From Tannerella sp. (GTDB taxonomy: Bacteria > Bacteroidota > Bacteroidia > Bacteroidales > Tannerellaceae), in the NCBI GenBank assembly GCA_031271245.1, contig JAISWC010000133.1:1-9221 (forward strand): a stretch of 9,221 nt of DNA, in the 5' to 3' direction. Below are positions 1-6,837 of this stretch, piece after piece. Position numbers and translations under genes: made by a program. Under the pieces are notes generated by a model that was given only the letters and a program-made list of their open reading frames with translations, was not told the DNA's origin and searched no databases. Position 1 is the stretch's first letter; every line of letters begins with the position of its first letter.

Positions 1-351
1 AATGAATACCATTCCCCCGGCGCCGACTACTTCGTGAAACAGCACGTCGACCGGCTGCTGGCGCTGGACCCACAGATCGACACGATTCTGCTGGGTTGTA
101 CGCATTATCCACTCTTGACGGATAAAATCAAACAGTTTCTGCCACGGGGCATTACGGTCTTTCCGCAGGGTGACCAGGTGGCGGAGCGACTGAAAGATTA
201 CCTGTTCCGTCATCCGGAGATAGACGGACGTCTGACGAAGCAAGGGCGCTGCCGTTTTCTGACGACCGAATCCGTAACCAAATTTTCGGAAATGGCCTCT
301 CTTTTCCTCAAACGGCCGGTCGCGGCAGTGACACAGGTGGTAATCGGTTAG
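1..351 (+). CDS. murI: Glutamate racemase, C-terminal part (5' end outside the window)
   Basis: This cytoplasmic enzyme interconverts L- and D-glutamate and supplies D-Glu for the peptidoglycan stem peptide. The reading frame is open from base 1 (NEYHSPGADYF...), so the GTG at 34 is an internal codon rather than the start. Visible are 116 residues, under half of the usual 260-280. The hallmark LGCTHYPLL is at visible residues 31-39; its Cys (visible residue 33) is the second of the two catalytic cysteines of the family, and the first lies in the missing N-terminal half. The segment ITVFPQGDQVAERL that follows fits the family's C-terminal region. The frame ends in TAG, and the dipeptidase gene begins 23 bases later on the same strand, so the two cell-wall genes are probably co-transcribed. 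No damage is visible in the part present. Confidence 0.93.
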   Translation, partial: NEYHSPGADYFVKQHVDRLLALDPQIDTILLGCTHYPLLTDKIKQFLPRGITVFPQGDQVAERLKDYLFRHPEIDGRLTKQGRCRFLTTESVTKFSEMASLFLKRPVAAVTQVVIG

Positions 352-374
352 GGCGCATCTCAAGGAAACGGAAT

Positions 375-1073
375 ATGATATGCGATCGCCGTTTGTTGCC
401 ATATAGGTACAGGCTCCTGTTTCTGTTCCTGTTTCTGTTCCCGTACCTTTCCCTGAGCGGACAGACGGAAGACTGGGACAGACGGATGCAGGAATGTGGA
501 ATGGTGGATGTTCGGACGCTCGACTCGACTATCCGGGTACGTCTGGCCTATGCCACGCCGGTCAACTTCATGAGCAAAGCCGTGTATCGGGGTGCGACCA
601 AAGCCTGGCTGCATCCCGATGCGGCAAGGATGCTGGTCAGGGCGCAGCAGTATTTGCGGGAACAGCATCCGGGCTATTCGCTGCTTGTCTATGATGCGGC
701 GCGTCCGATGAGTGTCCAGCGGGTGATGTGGGAGCAGGTGCGCGGCACGCCGCGGGCCTATTACGTCTCCAATCCTCAAAAGAAAAGCGGACGCCATAAC
801 TACGGAATGGCCGTGGATGTCACGATTCTGGACGACGCCGACCGCCCCCTTTCGATGGGCACGCTCTTCGACTATTTCGGGACAGAGGCAAACACGGACA
901 GGGAAGACGCTCTGGTGCAGGACGGCCGGATCAGTCGCGAAGACTGCGAAAACCGCCGGTTGCTGCGCCGCATCATGCGCCGGGCCGGTTTCACCGCCAT
1001 CACCAGCGAGTGGTGGCATTTCAACGCCTGTTCCAGCCGTACCGCACAGGAAAAATACAGACTGATCGAATAA
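375..1073 (+). CDS. D-alanyl-D-alanine dipeptidase, VanX/DdpX family (M15D), exported
   Basis: This is a zinc dipeptidase predicted to split D-Ala-D-Ala. It has 232 residues. Residues 14-29 are a hydrophobic stretch (LLFLFLFLFPYLSLSG) after an Arg-rich N-terminus, which reads as a signal peptide or lipid-anchor-like leader, so the enzyme probably acts in the periplasm. Family residues are in place: the Arg of DAARPMS (R110), the zinc ligands of SGRHNYGMAVD (H141, D148), and the catalytic Glu and third ligand of SEWWHF (E212, H215). The start ATG is preceded by a weak AGGAA. It follows murI by 23 bases. Exported homologues in Bacteroidota are thought to serve peptidoglycan turnover; nothing here (no vanH/vanA-type ligase) suggests a glycopeptide-resistance cluster. 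The family call is firm and the physiological role is inferred. The stop codon lies at the left edge of an inverted repeat. Confidence 0.92.
   Translation: MICDRRLLPYRYRLLFLFLFLFPYLSLSGQTEDWDRRMQECGMVDVRTLDSTIRVRLAYATPVNFMSKAVYRGATKAWLHPDAARMLVRAQQYLREQHPGYSLLVYDAARPMSVQRVMWEQVRGTPRAYYVSNPQKKSGRHNYGMAVDVTILDDADRPLSMGTLFDYFGTEANTDREDALVQDGRISREDCENRRLLRRIMRRAGFTAITSEWWHFNACSSRTAQEKYRLIE
417..440 (+). repeat. Two exact 12-bp tandem repeats inside the dipeptidase signal peptide
   Basis: CTGTTTCTGTTC occurs twice back to back (417-428, 429-440). Each 12-mer is itself two near-identical hexamers. They encode the alternating Leu-Phe run of the hydrophobic leader. Gain or loss of 6 or 12 bases would keep the frame and change only the length of the hydrophobic core. 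Confidence 0.8.
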
Positions 1074-1175
1074 TCCCAAATGGTCCGTTAAGAGGGTACA
1101 ATTCAAATGGTCGCACCCAGTGTCCCGACGAACAGTGGATACGTTTGCCCTTACATTTAACGGACATTTTGGGAT
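1073..1175. repeat. Inverted-repeat bounded segment, MITE-like or IS remnant
   Basis: The left arm ATCCCAAATGGTCCGTTAA (1073-1091) is matched in inverse by TTAACGGACATTTTGGGAT (1157-1175), apart from one shifted A/G (two one-base gaps). The 65 bases between them have no convincing ORF. The arms look like terminal inverted repeats of a roughly 103-bp non-autonomous element or a decayed insertion sequence. No clear target duplication is seen at the edges. The left arm begins in the last base of the dipeptidase stop codon, so it could instead act as a transcript-end structure, though the loop would be long. Confidence 0.55.
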
Positions 1176-1180
1176 GATTT

Positions 1181-1197
1181 CCCTGCACAGGGGTTTT
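1181..1197 (+). terminator. Possible weak intrinsic terminator after the murI-dipeptidase unit
   Basis: CCCT-GCAC-AGGG forms a 4-bp stem with a 4-base loop and is followed by G and TTTT. The stem is short, so this is only a candidate. Its position, downstream of the dipeptidase and before the next promoter, is where a terminator would be expected. The rest of 1198-1283 shows nothing recognisable. Confidence 0.25.
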
Positions 1198-1283
1198 CAC
1201 ATCCGTCAGTTTGTCTTTACAAACCCCGATTCCGGTTTTTTCCCGGCAATATTGCAGATTTCCGTTACATTTACCGAATTACC

Positions 1284-1316
1284 TTTGACTTGATCTGAAA
1301 ATTTGCATTACCTTTG
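1284..1316 (+). promoter_or_regulatory. Bacteroidota-type promoter of the AAA-ATPase stump
   Basis: TTTG at 1284-1287 (-33 box) and TACCTTTG at 1309-1316 (-7 box, consensus TAnnTTTG) are separated by 21 bases, which fits the primary sigma factor of Bacteroidota. Transcription should start near 1320-1323, leaving about 20 bases of leader before the ATG at 1341. The promoter appears intact although the gene behind it is broken. Confidence 0.65.
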
Positions 1317-1340
1317 TGGCATCTTGTTAAGATAACAGTT

Positions 1341-1676
1341 ATGGCAAAAAAGGTATCAAAACGACTGCCGTACGCAATACAAATTTCGAAAAGCTGCGAA
1401 TCGAAAATTTTGTCTATATTGACAAAACACGGTATATCGAGTTGCTGGAAAACGAAAATAACGACAAACTGTTCTTCACCCGTCTGCGCAAGTTCGGGAA
1501 AAGTTTGTTTTTTTCGACACTGTCGTATTATTATGACATCAATCAGGCGGATAAGTTCGACCGGCTCTTCGGCGACCTGTATATCGGCAAACATCCTACT
1601 CCCAAACGGAACAGTTATCTGGTTCTTAATCTTGATTTTTCAGCGCTGGATACTCCAAATGAGGAACGCTTCATGG
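1341..1676 (+). pseudogene. AAA-ATPase-like gene (PF09820-type), N-terminal stump with a frameshift
   Basis: The frame starts MAKKVSKRLPY and then loses sense. From 1376 a frame of mod-3 phase 2 continues NTNFEKLRIENFVYIDKTRY, then IELLENENNDKLFFTRLRKF, GKSLFFSTLSYYYDINQADK and later LVLNLDFSALD. These are the typical first ~110 residues of the AAA-ATPase-like family abundant in Bacteroidota, with the P-loop in RLRKFGKSL. The expected PYGNTNFEKLR is restored by adding one base at about 1374 (TAC GC AAT instead of TAC GGC AAT), so a one-base deletion is the simplest explanation. After EERFMD (about 1676) the sequence switches to the tail of an IS transposase; the remaining ~400 residues, including the C-terminal PD-(D/E)XK-type nuclease region common in the family, are absent. 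The gene cannot make the full protein. The cellular role of the family is poorly defined. Confidence 0.85.
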
Positions 1677-1849
1677 ATCGTAGAGCACGCCATTGACTGA
1701 GCAAAACGATGTCGTATTGTCAAAGAACACTTTCGTTGGTATAAATCTGGTTTCGACGACTTGGTTATGCTGATTGCCGCGGACTGCACAATTTCCGTAT
1801 GTCATTAAACACAAATGCTTTATGATTTTAATAGATATAATGTCTATTA
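1676..1849 (+). mobile_element. 3' fragment of the IS5-family element also present at 6782-7755
   Basis: These 174 bases match 7581-7755 with, by hand alignment, 12 substitutions and one single-base gap (about 93% identity), in the same orientation. They cover the end of the transposase frame, from the catalytic Glu motif (VEHAI) onward, and the whole right terminal repeat (1814-1849). The 5' three quarters of the element are missing. The transposase frame is closed by TGA soon after the junction and by the single-base loss near 1788. The fragment starts exactly where the ATPase stump ends, which points to a deletion joining the two. Bases 1850-1926, after it, hold nothing I recognise. Confidence 0.9.
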
Positions 1850-1926
1850 TTTACTTCGTATTCCTTAGCACCTCAATCTAACCAGCCTTGCCACGGGCAA
1901 ACAAACCGGTGTATGGCTTTTCAATT

Positions 1927-1959
1927 GACCCTGAAGGCAGTTCTACTGCCTCCAGAGTC
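1927..1959 (-). terminator. Hairpin over the trkH stop codon, possible operon end
   Basis: GGCAG (1936-1940) pairs with CTGCC (1946-1950). The outer segments CTG/CAG and GAC/GTC extend the stem past small internal mismatches. The trkH stop codon (1943-1945) sits in the five-base loop. On the minus-strand transcript the stem is followed by CAAUUGAAAAG, without a proper U-run, so an intrinsic terminator is not assured; the hairpin could instead protect the 3' end. Confidence 0.4.
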
Positions 1960-3400
1960 CCGGGAGCAGGAGTGTCAGTACCGTGAAGATTTCCAGGCGA
2001 CCGGTCAGCATCAAAAAGGAATATATCCACTTGGAAACGACCGGAAGTTCGTGAAAATTCCCGTTCGCGTAGTTGCCCAGCGCCGGGCCGATATTGCCGA
2101 TTGCCGAGACGGTTGTTCCGAGGGCTTCCTCGAAGACGAGTCCGTCGAGCAGGAAAATGGCGCAGCCAATGACAATTAACACCATGTATACAAACGCAAA
2201 CGTCTGTACCCGCTGTATGACGTGTGCGGGAATCACCTGCTCCCTGAGTCGGACGGATATGACGGCATTGGGATGCATCTGTTTTTTAAATTCGTTCAGC
2301 ATGTTCTTGACCAGGATGAGGAAGCGTCCGGTTTTCATGCCCCCGCTGGTGGAGCCGGCACAGCCGCAGACGGTCATGAGAAAGAGCGCGATGATGGTGA
2401 AAAACGAACCCCATTTTGAAAAATCGTCCGTCACGAAGCCGGTAGTAGAGATCAGGGAGGTCACCTGAAAGAGCGATTTCCGGAAAATCACCTCCACACC
2501 CTCCCCGCCATGATGGAAAAACAGCCAGGCGAAAGTGAGTGCCACGGTAATCCCCGCAATCGTGTAAAACCAGCGCAGTTCCGTATTTCCCAGCGCCTTC
2601 TTCCACCGTCGCTTGATCAGGAAATAAAGCAGGGTGATATTAGTGGCGCTGAGGCACATGAAGAAACAGAGGAGGTATTCGACGCCAGGCGAATGCCAGT
2701 AGTTGATGCCGTCGTTTTTCGTGGAATAGCCACCGGAAGAAACGGTCGTCAGCGCATGGCTGACCGCGTCGAAAAGGTTCATCGGCCCGGCCCAAAGGAG
2801 CAGGATCAGCATGAAGGTAATGCCCAGGTAGATGCCGAAAAACCGTTTGGCGATCTGGGTAACGCGGGGCAGGAAATGTTCATGGGTAATGCCGGACGTC
2901 TCCGCATCAAACATTTGCGAGGTCATACCGCCGAAAGCGGGCATCAGCGCGACGGTAAACACGATGATTCCGATGCCGCCCTGCCACTGCGTCAGGCTGC
3001 GCCAGAAGAGGATACCGTGCGGCAGCGACTCGACGTCGGTCAGGATGGTGGCGCCAGTGGTGGTGAATCCGGACATGGTTTCGAAATAAGCGTCTGTGAA
3101 GTTCGGGACGTAGCCGCCGATAAACAGGGGCATCATCCCGAAAAAGGAGAGCAGTATCCAGGTCAGTGCGACGGTCATCATGCCTTCGCGCCGGCCGATC
3201 ATGCGTTCGTCCGCCCGGCGTCCGGCCAGAAGTAAAAGCCCTCCGGCGCCGAGCATGATCCCGTTCGAAATCAGCAGGGGACGCAGGTCCGTTTCCCGGT
3301 ACGGCAGAGCCACAGCCACGGCCAGCAGCATGAAAGCGCTTTCGAGGAGATGTATCCTCCCCAGCATTTTGCAGACGAACGGCACATTGATCCGGGACAT
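1943..3400 (-). CDS. trkH: Trk-type K+ uptake channel subunit TrkH
   Basis: This is the inner-membrane, K+-translocating subunit of the Trk system and works with the TrkA regulator encoded just upstream. It has 485 residues, the usual length for TrkH. It is built from many hydrophobic segments arranged as four membrane-pore-membrane repeats. Each selectivity-filter Gly can be seen: TTTGA (G116), TVSSGGY (G223), STTGF (G321) and SAIGNIGP (G435). Near residues 345-357 lies GCAGSTSGGMKTGR, the conserved loop before the last repeat, and the protein ends with the family signature LTGRLEIFTVLTLLLPGLWRQ split over residues 465-485. The ATG lies 6 bases after the trkA stop, so the two are certainly co-transcribed, as is usual in this phylum. 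No lesion is seen. Confidence 0.96.
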   Translation of the reverse strand: MSRINVPFVCKMLGRIHLLESAFMLLAVAVALPYRETDLRPLLISNGIMLGAGGLLLLAGRRADERMIGRREGMMTVALTWILLSFFGMMPLFIGGYVPNFTDAYFETMSGFTTTGATILTDVESLPHGILFWRSLTQWQGGIGIIVFTVALMPAFGGMTSQMFDAETSGITHEHFLPRVTQIAKRFFGIYLGITFMLILLLWAGPMNLFDAVSHALTTVSSGGYSTKNDGINYWHSPGVEYLLCFFMCLSATNITLLYFLIKRRWKKALGNTELRWFYTIAGITVALTFAWLFFHHGGEGVEVIFRKSLFQVTSLISTTGFVTDDFSKWGSFFTIIALFLMTVCGCAGSTSGGMKTGRFLILVKNMLNEFKKQMHPNAVISVRLREQVIPAHVIQRVQTFAFVYMVLIVIGCAIFLLDGLVFEEALGTTVSAIGNIGPALGNYANGNFHELPVVSKWIYSFLMLTGRLEIFTVLTLLLPGLWRQ

Positions 3401-3406
3401 GGCTGG

Positions 3407-4750
3407 TCAGGCAAAATATTTCTTCAGTTTGGTCATGGCCGAATTGAGGCAGAAGACCATCACGTGATCGTTTTCCCGAATCAGCGTGTTCCCCTCGATA
3501 ATCATCGGTTCGCCGTCGCGTATCAGGCCGCCCAGCGTCAGGTCTTCCGGCAGTTTCAGGTCTTTCACCGGCTTTTTGGTGATATACGAGCCGGGACGCG
3601 CGATCAGTTCGGCGACATTGGCGTCGGCCAGTGTCAGGCACTTCACGTTCGACACGTCGGCGTCCAGCAGTATCTGGTAAATATGGCTGGCGGCGATCAG
3701 TTTCTTGTTGATGACCGTCCCGATGTCCAGTTTGATGGCCAGCGGGATGTAGTCAATGTTTTCGACCTGTGCAACCGTCCTGTATACGCCGAAACGCTTG
3801 GCGGCCAGGCAGGCCAGGATGTTTGAACTGGCGTTGTCCGTCAGGGCGACAAACGCCTGGGCGTGCATGATGCCCTCCTGCCGCAACAGGTCCGTATCGC
3901 GGGCATCGCCGTTAATGATCATCACGTTGTCCGGGAGCGTTTCGGAGAGGACGACGCTCTTGTCGCGGCTGGTTTCAAAGATTTTAATCTGGATATGGTC
4001 AGGCAGGTACTGGCTGGCGCGAATGGCGATCCGGCTGCCGCCCATGATGATGATGCTTTTCACGTCGGGATTGCCTTTGCCCGTCAGCGCGCGCACCTCG
4101 TTTTCATAGTCCCTGGTCATGCTGATGAATATCAGGTCTTCCGCTCTGACGTAGTCCTGGCCGCGCGGGATGATCATCGCGTTTTCGCGCTGGATGGCCA
4201 CGATGTGGTAGTGTCGCCGACTGGGAGTGACCAGTTCGGTGAGCTGTTTGTTGACGATGGAGGCATTCTCGCGCACCTTGACGCCGATCAGAATCAGTGC
4301 GCCGCCGAACAGTTCCCAGTACTGGCGCGCCCACGGCTTCCGGATGGAGGTGACGATTTCTCTGGCGGCCAGCATTTCGGGGTAGATCATGGAACTCACG
4401 CCGATCTTTTCAAACAGTTCCCTGTTCCCGGGAAGCAGGTATTCATAATTGTTGATGCGGGCGAATGTTTTCTGGGCGCCCAGATTGGTGGCCAGCATAC
4501 AGGCGGTGATGTTCATCGCTTCTTCGGGCGTGACGCTGACGAAGAGATCGGCCTGTTTGACACGGGCTTTTTCCAGATCGGCAGGCGAAATCGGATTACC
4601 CGCGACCGGCAGGATTTCTACGCCCGAACGGGAAAAAAAGGCCAGCCGTTCTTCGTTTTCGTCCATGACGGTGATGTCGTGCTGTTCCTGCGACAGCATT
4701 TTGGCCAAATGTGTGCCGACTTCTCCGGCGCCGGCAATAACGACTTTCAT
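3407..4750 (-). CDS. trkA: Trk system regulatory subunit TrkA (RCK/KTN protein)
   Basis: This peripheral, nucleotide-binding protein gates TrkH in response to NAD(H)/adenine nucleotides. I place the start at the ATG of MKVVIAGAGEVG (4748-4750), giving 447 residues (E. coli TrkA has 458). A longer open frame to 4885 exists, but its extra 45 residues do not look like TrkA and lie wholly within dxs. The layout is two tandem RCK units: a Rossmann fold with GAGEVG (residues 7-12) and acidic D30 at the end of strand 2, a first TrkA-C domain (about 140-220), a second Rossmann fold starting KSIIIMGGSRIA (231-242), and a second TrkA-C domain (about 365-440). The second glycine motif is degenerate, as is common. 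The ATG overlaps the dxs stop as ATGA, so translation is probably coupled. Confidence 0.95.
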   Translation of the reverse strand: MKVVIAGAGEVGTHLAKMLSQEQHDITVMDENEERLAFFSRSGVEILPVAGNPISPADLEKARVKQADLFVSVTPEEAMNITACMLATNLGAQKTFARINNYEYLLPGNRELFEKIGVSSMIYPEMLAAREIVTSIRKPWARQYWELFGGALILIGVKVRENASIVNKQLTELVTPSRRHYHIVAIQRENAMIIPRGQDYVRAEDLIFISMTRDYENEVRALTGKGNPDVKSIIIMGGSRIAIRASQYLPDHIQIKIFETSRDKSVVLSETLPDNVMIINGDARDTDLLRQEGIMHAQAFVALTDNASSNILACLAAKRFGVYRTVAQVENIDYIPLAIKLDIGTVINKKLIAASHIYQILLDADVSNVKCLTLADANVAELIARPGSYITKKPVKDLKLPEDLTLGGLIRDGEPMIIEGNTLIRENDHVMVFCLNSAMTKLKKYFA

Positions 4751-6741
4751 AACAAAACGTTGATTATGGATGATGGAGCAAAATTCCCCGGTGAGGGCTG
4801 TTCGCGGAACGATGCAGCCCTGTGGTCGGGCAATGCGGCCAGCACTCTGATTTCCTCCGCGATGGCGGCCGCATCCATGCCACACAGCCGGTAAAGTTCC
4901 CGGATGCTGCCGTGTTCGATAAACCGGTCGGGCACGCCCATGCGTTTCACGCAGGCCGCATAGCCGTTTCCGGACATAAATTCCATGACGGCGCTGCCTA
5001 ATCCGCCAGTGATGACGCCGTTCTCGAGCGTGACGATCCGGGAAAAACGCTGCCCGACCTCGTGCAGGATTTCCTCATCTATCGGTTTGAGGTAAATCAT
5101 ATCGTAATGAGCGACCGAGAAGCCTTCCGCCTCCAGCAAGTCAATGGCTTTGACCGCTTCGTTGCCAATCGGGCCGATCGAAAGGACGGCCATCTGTGTG
5201 CCTTCCCGCAGCTTCCGGCCTTTTCCCGGCGGCAAAATCCGCATCTCGTTCTGCCAGTGCGTCAGTTCTCCTTTCCCGCGCGGATAGCGAATCACAAACG
5301 GGCCGGAAGACGTATGACAGCCGGTATACATCAGGTTACGCAAATCCAGCTCATTCAGTGGCGAAGCAATCGTCAGGCCGGGAACCGGACGCAAACAGGC
5401 CAGATCAAATACCCCGTGATGCGTGGCGCCGTCTTCGCCGACCAGTCCGGCACGGTCCAGGCACAGCACAAGGTGCAACTTTTGCAGCGCCACGTCGTGA
5501 ATCACCTGGTCGTAGGCGCGCTGCATGAAAGAGGAGTAGATGTTGCAGAACGGAATCAGGCCTTCCTTTGCCAGTCCGGCGGAGAACGTGACGGCATGAC
5601 CCTCGGCGATTCCGACATCGAAAGCGCGTCCGGGAAACGCCTTCATCAGGAAATTCATGGAGCAGCCCGTCGGCATGGCCGGCGTGACACCCACTACCCG
5701 TTCGTCCTTTTCGGCCAGTTCCACCAGCGTATGCCCGAACACGTCCTGATAGTACTGCGGTTCGTCAAGCCATTTCGGCTGGATGCGTTCGCCGGTTTCC
5801 CTGTTGAACCTGCCGGGCGCGTGCCATTCGGTGGCTGATTCTTCGGCGGGTTTGAAGCCTTTGCCTTTCGTTGTCTTGATATGCAGCAGTTTCGGCCCCT
5901 GCATGACCTTGATGTCATTCAGTTTTTGAACCAGATCCTTGACGTCATGTCCGTTGACCGGCCCGAAATAACGGATGCTGAATCCCTCGAACAAGTTGTG
6001 CTGGCGGCTGATCAGCGCTTTCAGGCTGTTGTTGAAGCGGAGGATGTTTTCCCTGCGGTTTTCGGAAATCAGATTCATTCTCCGCAGTTGCCTGTAGACG
6101 CTGTAACGGAGCTTGTTATAGGTATGACTGGTCGTGATGTTGACCAGATACTGGCTCAGTCCACCAACACTCTGGTCGATGGCCATGTCATTATCATTCA
6201 GTATAATCAGCAGGTTGTTGGGATTGATGGAGGCGTTGTTCAGTCCTTCGTAGGCAAGTCCGCCCGTCATGGCGCCATCGCCGATCACGGCCACCACATG
6301 ACGGTCTGCCCGGTCTTCCAACTGAAACGCGACCGACATGCCCAGAGCGGCGGAGATGGAATTGGAGGCATGACCGGCAATGAAGGCGTCGTATTCGCTC
6401 TCCGCCGGGTTCGGAAAGCCGCTAAGCCCCTTAAACTTACGTAGCGTCTGAAAGGCATCCCTCCTCCCGGTCAGGATTTTGTGGCCGTATGCCTGATGAC
6501 CGACGTCCCAGACAATCCGGTCGTCCGGAGTATTGAACACATAATGAAGCGCTACCGTCAGTTCTACCGTTCCCAGACTTGCACCCAGATGCCCCGGATT
6601 TTCGGACAGCACGGCGACAATGTATTGACGCAATTCCGCGCAAACCTGTTCCAACCGCTCCACCGGTAAATTGCGCAAATCGGCCGGGCTGTCAATGTAG
6701 TCTAATAAATACTCCTGCTTACAGGTGTCCATCGCATTCAT
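4747..6741 (-). CDS. dxs: 1-deoxy-D-xylulose-5-phosphate synthase
   Basis: This cytoplasmic, thiamine-diphosphate-dependent enzyme condenses pyruvate and glyceraldehyde-3-phosphate, the first step of the MEP isoprenoid pathway; DXP also feeds thiamine and pyridoxal synthesis. It has 664 residues. Motifs in order: GHLGASLG (50-57, with catalytic His51), DVGHQAYGHK (79-88), the ThDP/Mg motif GDGAMTGG (154-161) running to LNDND, YFGPVNGHD (258-266), the second transketolase domain with IAEGHAVTFSAGL (378-390, catalytic Glu380) and DRAGLVGEDGATHHG, and a C-terminal domain with TLENGVITGGLGS. The family normally ends soon after GMDAAAIAEEIRVL; here about 30 more residues follow, down to SSIINVLL, and overlap trkA by 4 bases. 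The start at 6741 could equally be Met4 (6732). Joining dxs to trkA-trkH is a known Bacteroidales arrangement; no functional link is evident. Confidence 0.97.
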   Translation of the reverse strand: MNAMDTCKQEYLLDYIDSPADLRNLPVERLEQVCAELRQYIVAVLSENPGHLGASLGTVELTVALHYVFNTPDDRIVWDVGHQAYGHKILTGRRDAFQTLRKFKGLSGFPNPAESEYDAFIAGHASNSISAALGMSVAFQLEDRADRHVVAVIGDGAMTGGLAYEGLNNASINPNNLLIILNDNDMAIDQSVGGLSQYLVNITTSHTYNKLRYSVYRQLRRMNLISENRRENILRFNNSLKALISRQHNLFEGFSIRYFGPVNGHDVKDLVQKLNDIKVMQGPKLLHIKTTKGKGFKPAEESATEWHAPGRFNRETGERIQPKWLDEPQYYQDVFGHTLVELAEKDERVVGVTPAMPTGCSMNFLMKAFPGRAFDVGIAEGHAVTFSAGLAKEGLIPFCNIYSSFMQRAYDQVIHDVALQKLHLVLCLDRAGLVGEDGATHHGVFDLACLRPVPGLTIASPLNELDLRNLMYTGCHTSSGPFVIRYPRGKGELTHWQNEMRILPPGKGRKLREGTQMAVLSIGPIGNEAVKAIDLLEAEGFSVAHYDMIYLKPIDEEILHEVGQRFSRIVTLENGVITGGLGSAVMEFMSGNGYAACVKRMGVPDRFIEHGSIRELYRLCGMDAAAIAEEIRVLAALPDHRAASFREQPSPGNFAPSSIINVLL

Positions 6742-6748
6742 TTTTCCG

Positions 6749-6781
6749 CAAAGATACGCATTTTTCGAGGAACCGGCTAAA
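6749..6781 (-). promoter_or_regulatory. Promoter of the dxs-trkA-trkH operon
   Basis: On the minus strand TATCTTTG (6756-6749) is a perfect TAnnTTTG -7 box. The best -33 candidate is TTTA (6781-6778) at a 21-base spacing, which is one base off TTTG. Transcription would start near 6742-6745, so the dxs message would have almost no leader before the ATG at 6741, or about 10 bases if Met4 is used. The outer edge of the -33 candidate is the last base before the IS element at 6782. Confidence 0.55.
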
Positions 6782-6817
6782 TATTAGAGTTTATATTTAA
6801 TAGTTGTATAAAGCGTT
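6782..6817 (+). repeat. Left terminal inverted repeat of the IS5-family element
   Basis: This arm begins TATTAGA and ends ATAAAGCGTT, and it pairs with 7720-7755 in inverse orientation (27/36 identities by hand). It starts about 40 bases upstream of the dxs start codon. Confidence 0.8.
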
Positions 6818-6837
6818 ATTTTACATACCCTTGCAAA

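Noticed and set aside
34..351. GTG at 34 as the start of a 105-residue protein
   Set aside because: The same frame is open back to base 1 with glutamate racemase sequence, so it is the interior of murI.
375..1073. Glycopeptide-resistance cluster
   Set aside because: Only the dipeptidase is present; no vanH, vanA/B-type ligase or VanRS regulator is seen. A chromosomal peptidoglycan role beside murI is more likely.
360..1106. Long minus-strand frame opposite the dipeptidase gene
   Set aside because: It has no domain sense and is a mirror of a clear VanX-family gene with all active-site residues on the plus strand.
1888..1900. Small hairpin TTGCC-ACG-GGCAA as terminator
   Set aside because: It has a five-base stem with a three-base loop and no T-run on either strand, so it is not distinguishable from chance.
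2510..3235. Plus-strand frame of 241 codons within trkH, and similar long frames within trkA and dxs
   Set aside because: These are complements of GC-rich coding sequence; the opposite-strand proteins carry complete family signatures.
4751..4885. Upstream extension of trkA
   Set aside because: The 45 extra residues do not resemble TrkA and lie fully in dxs; MKVVIAGAGEVG is the normal start.
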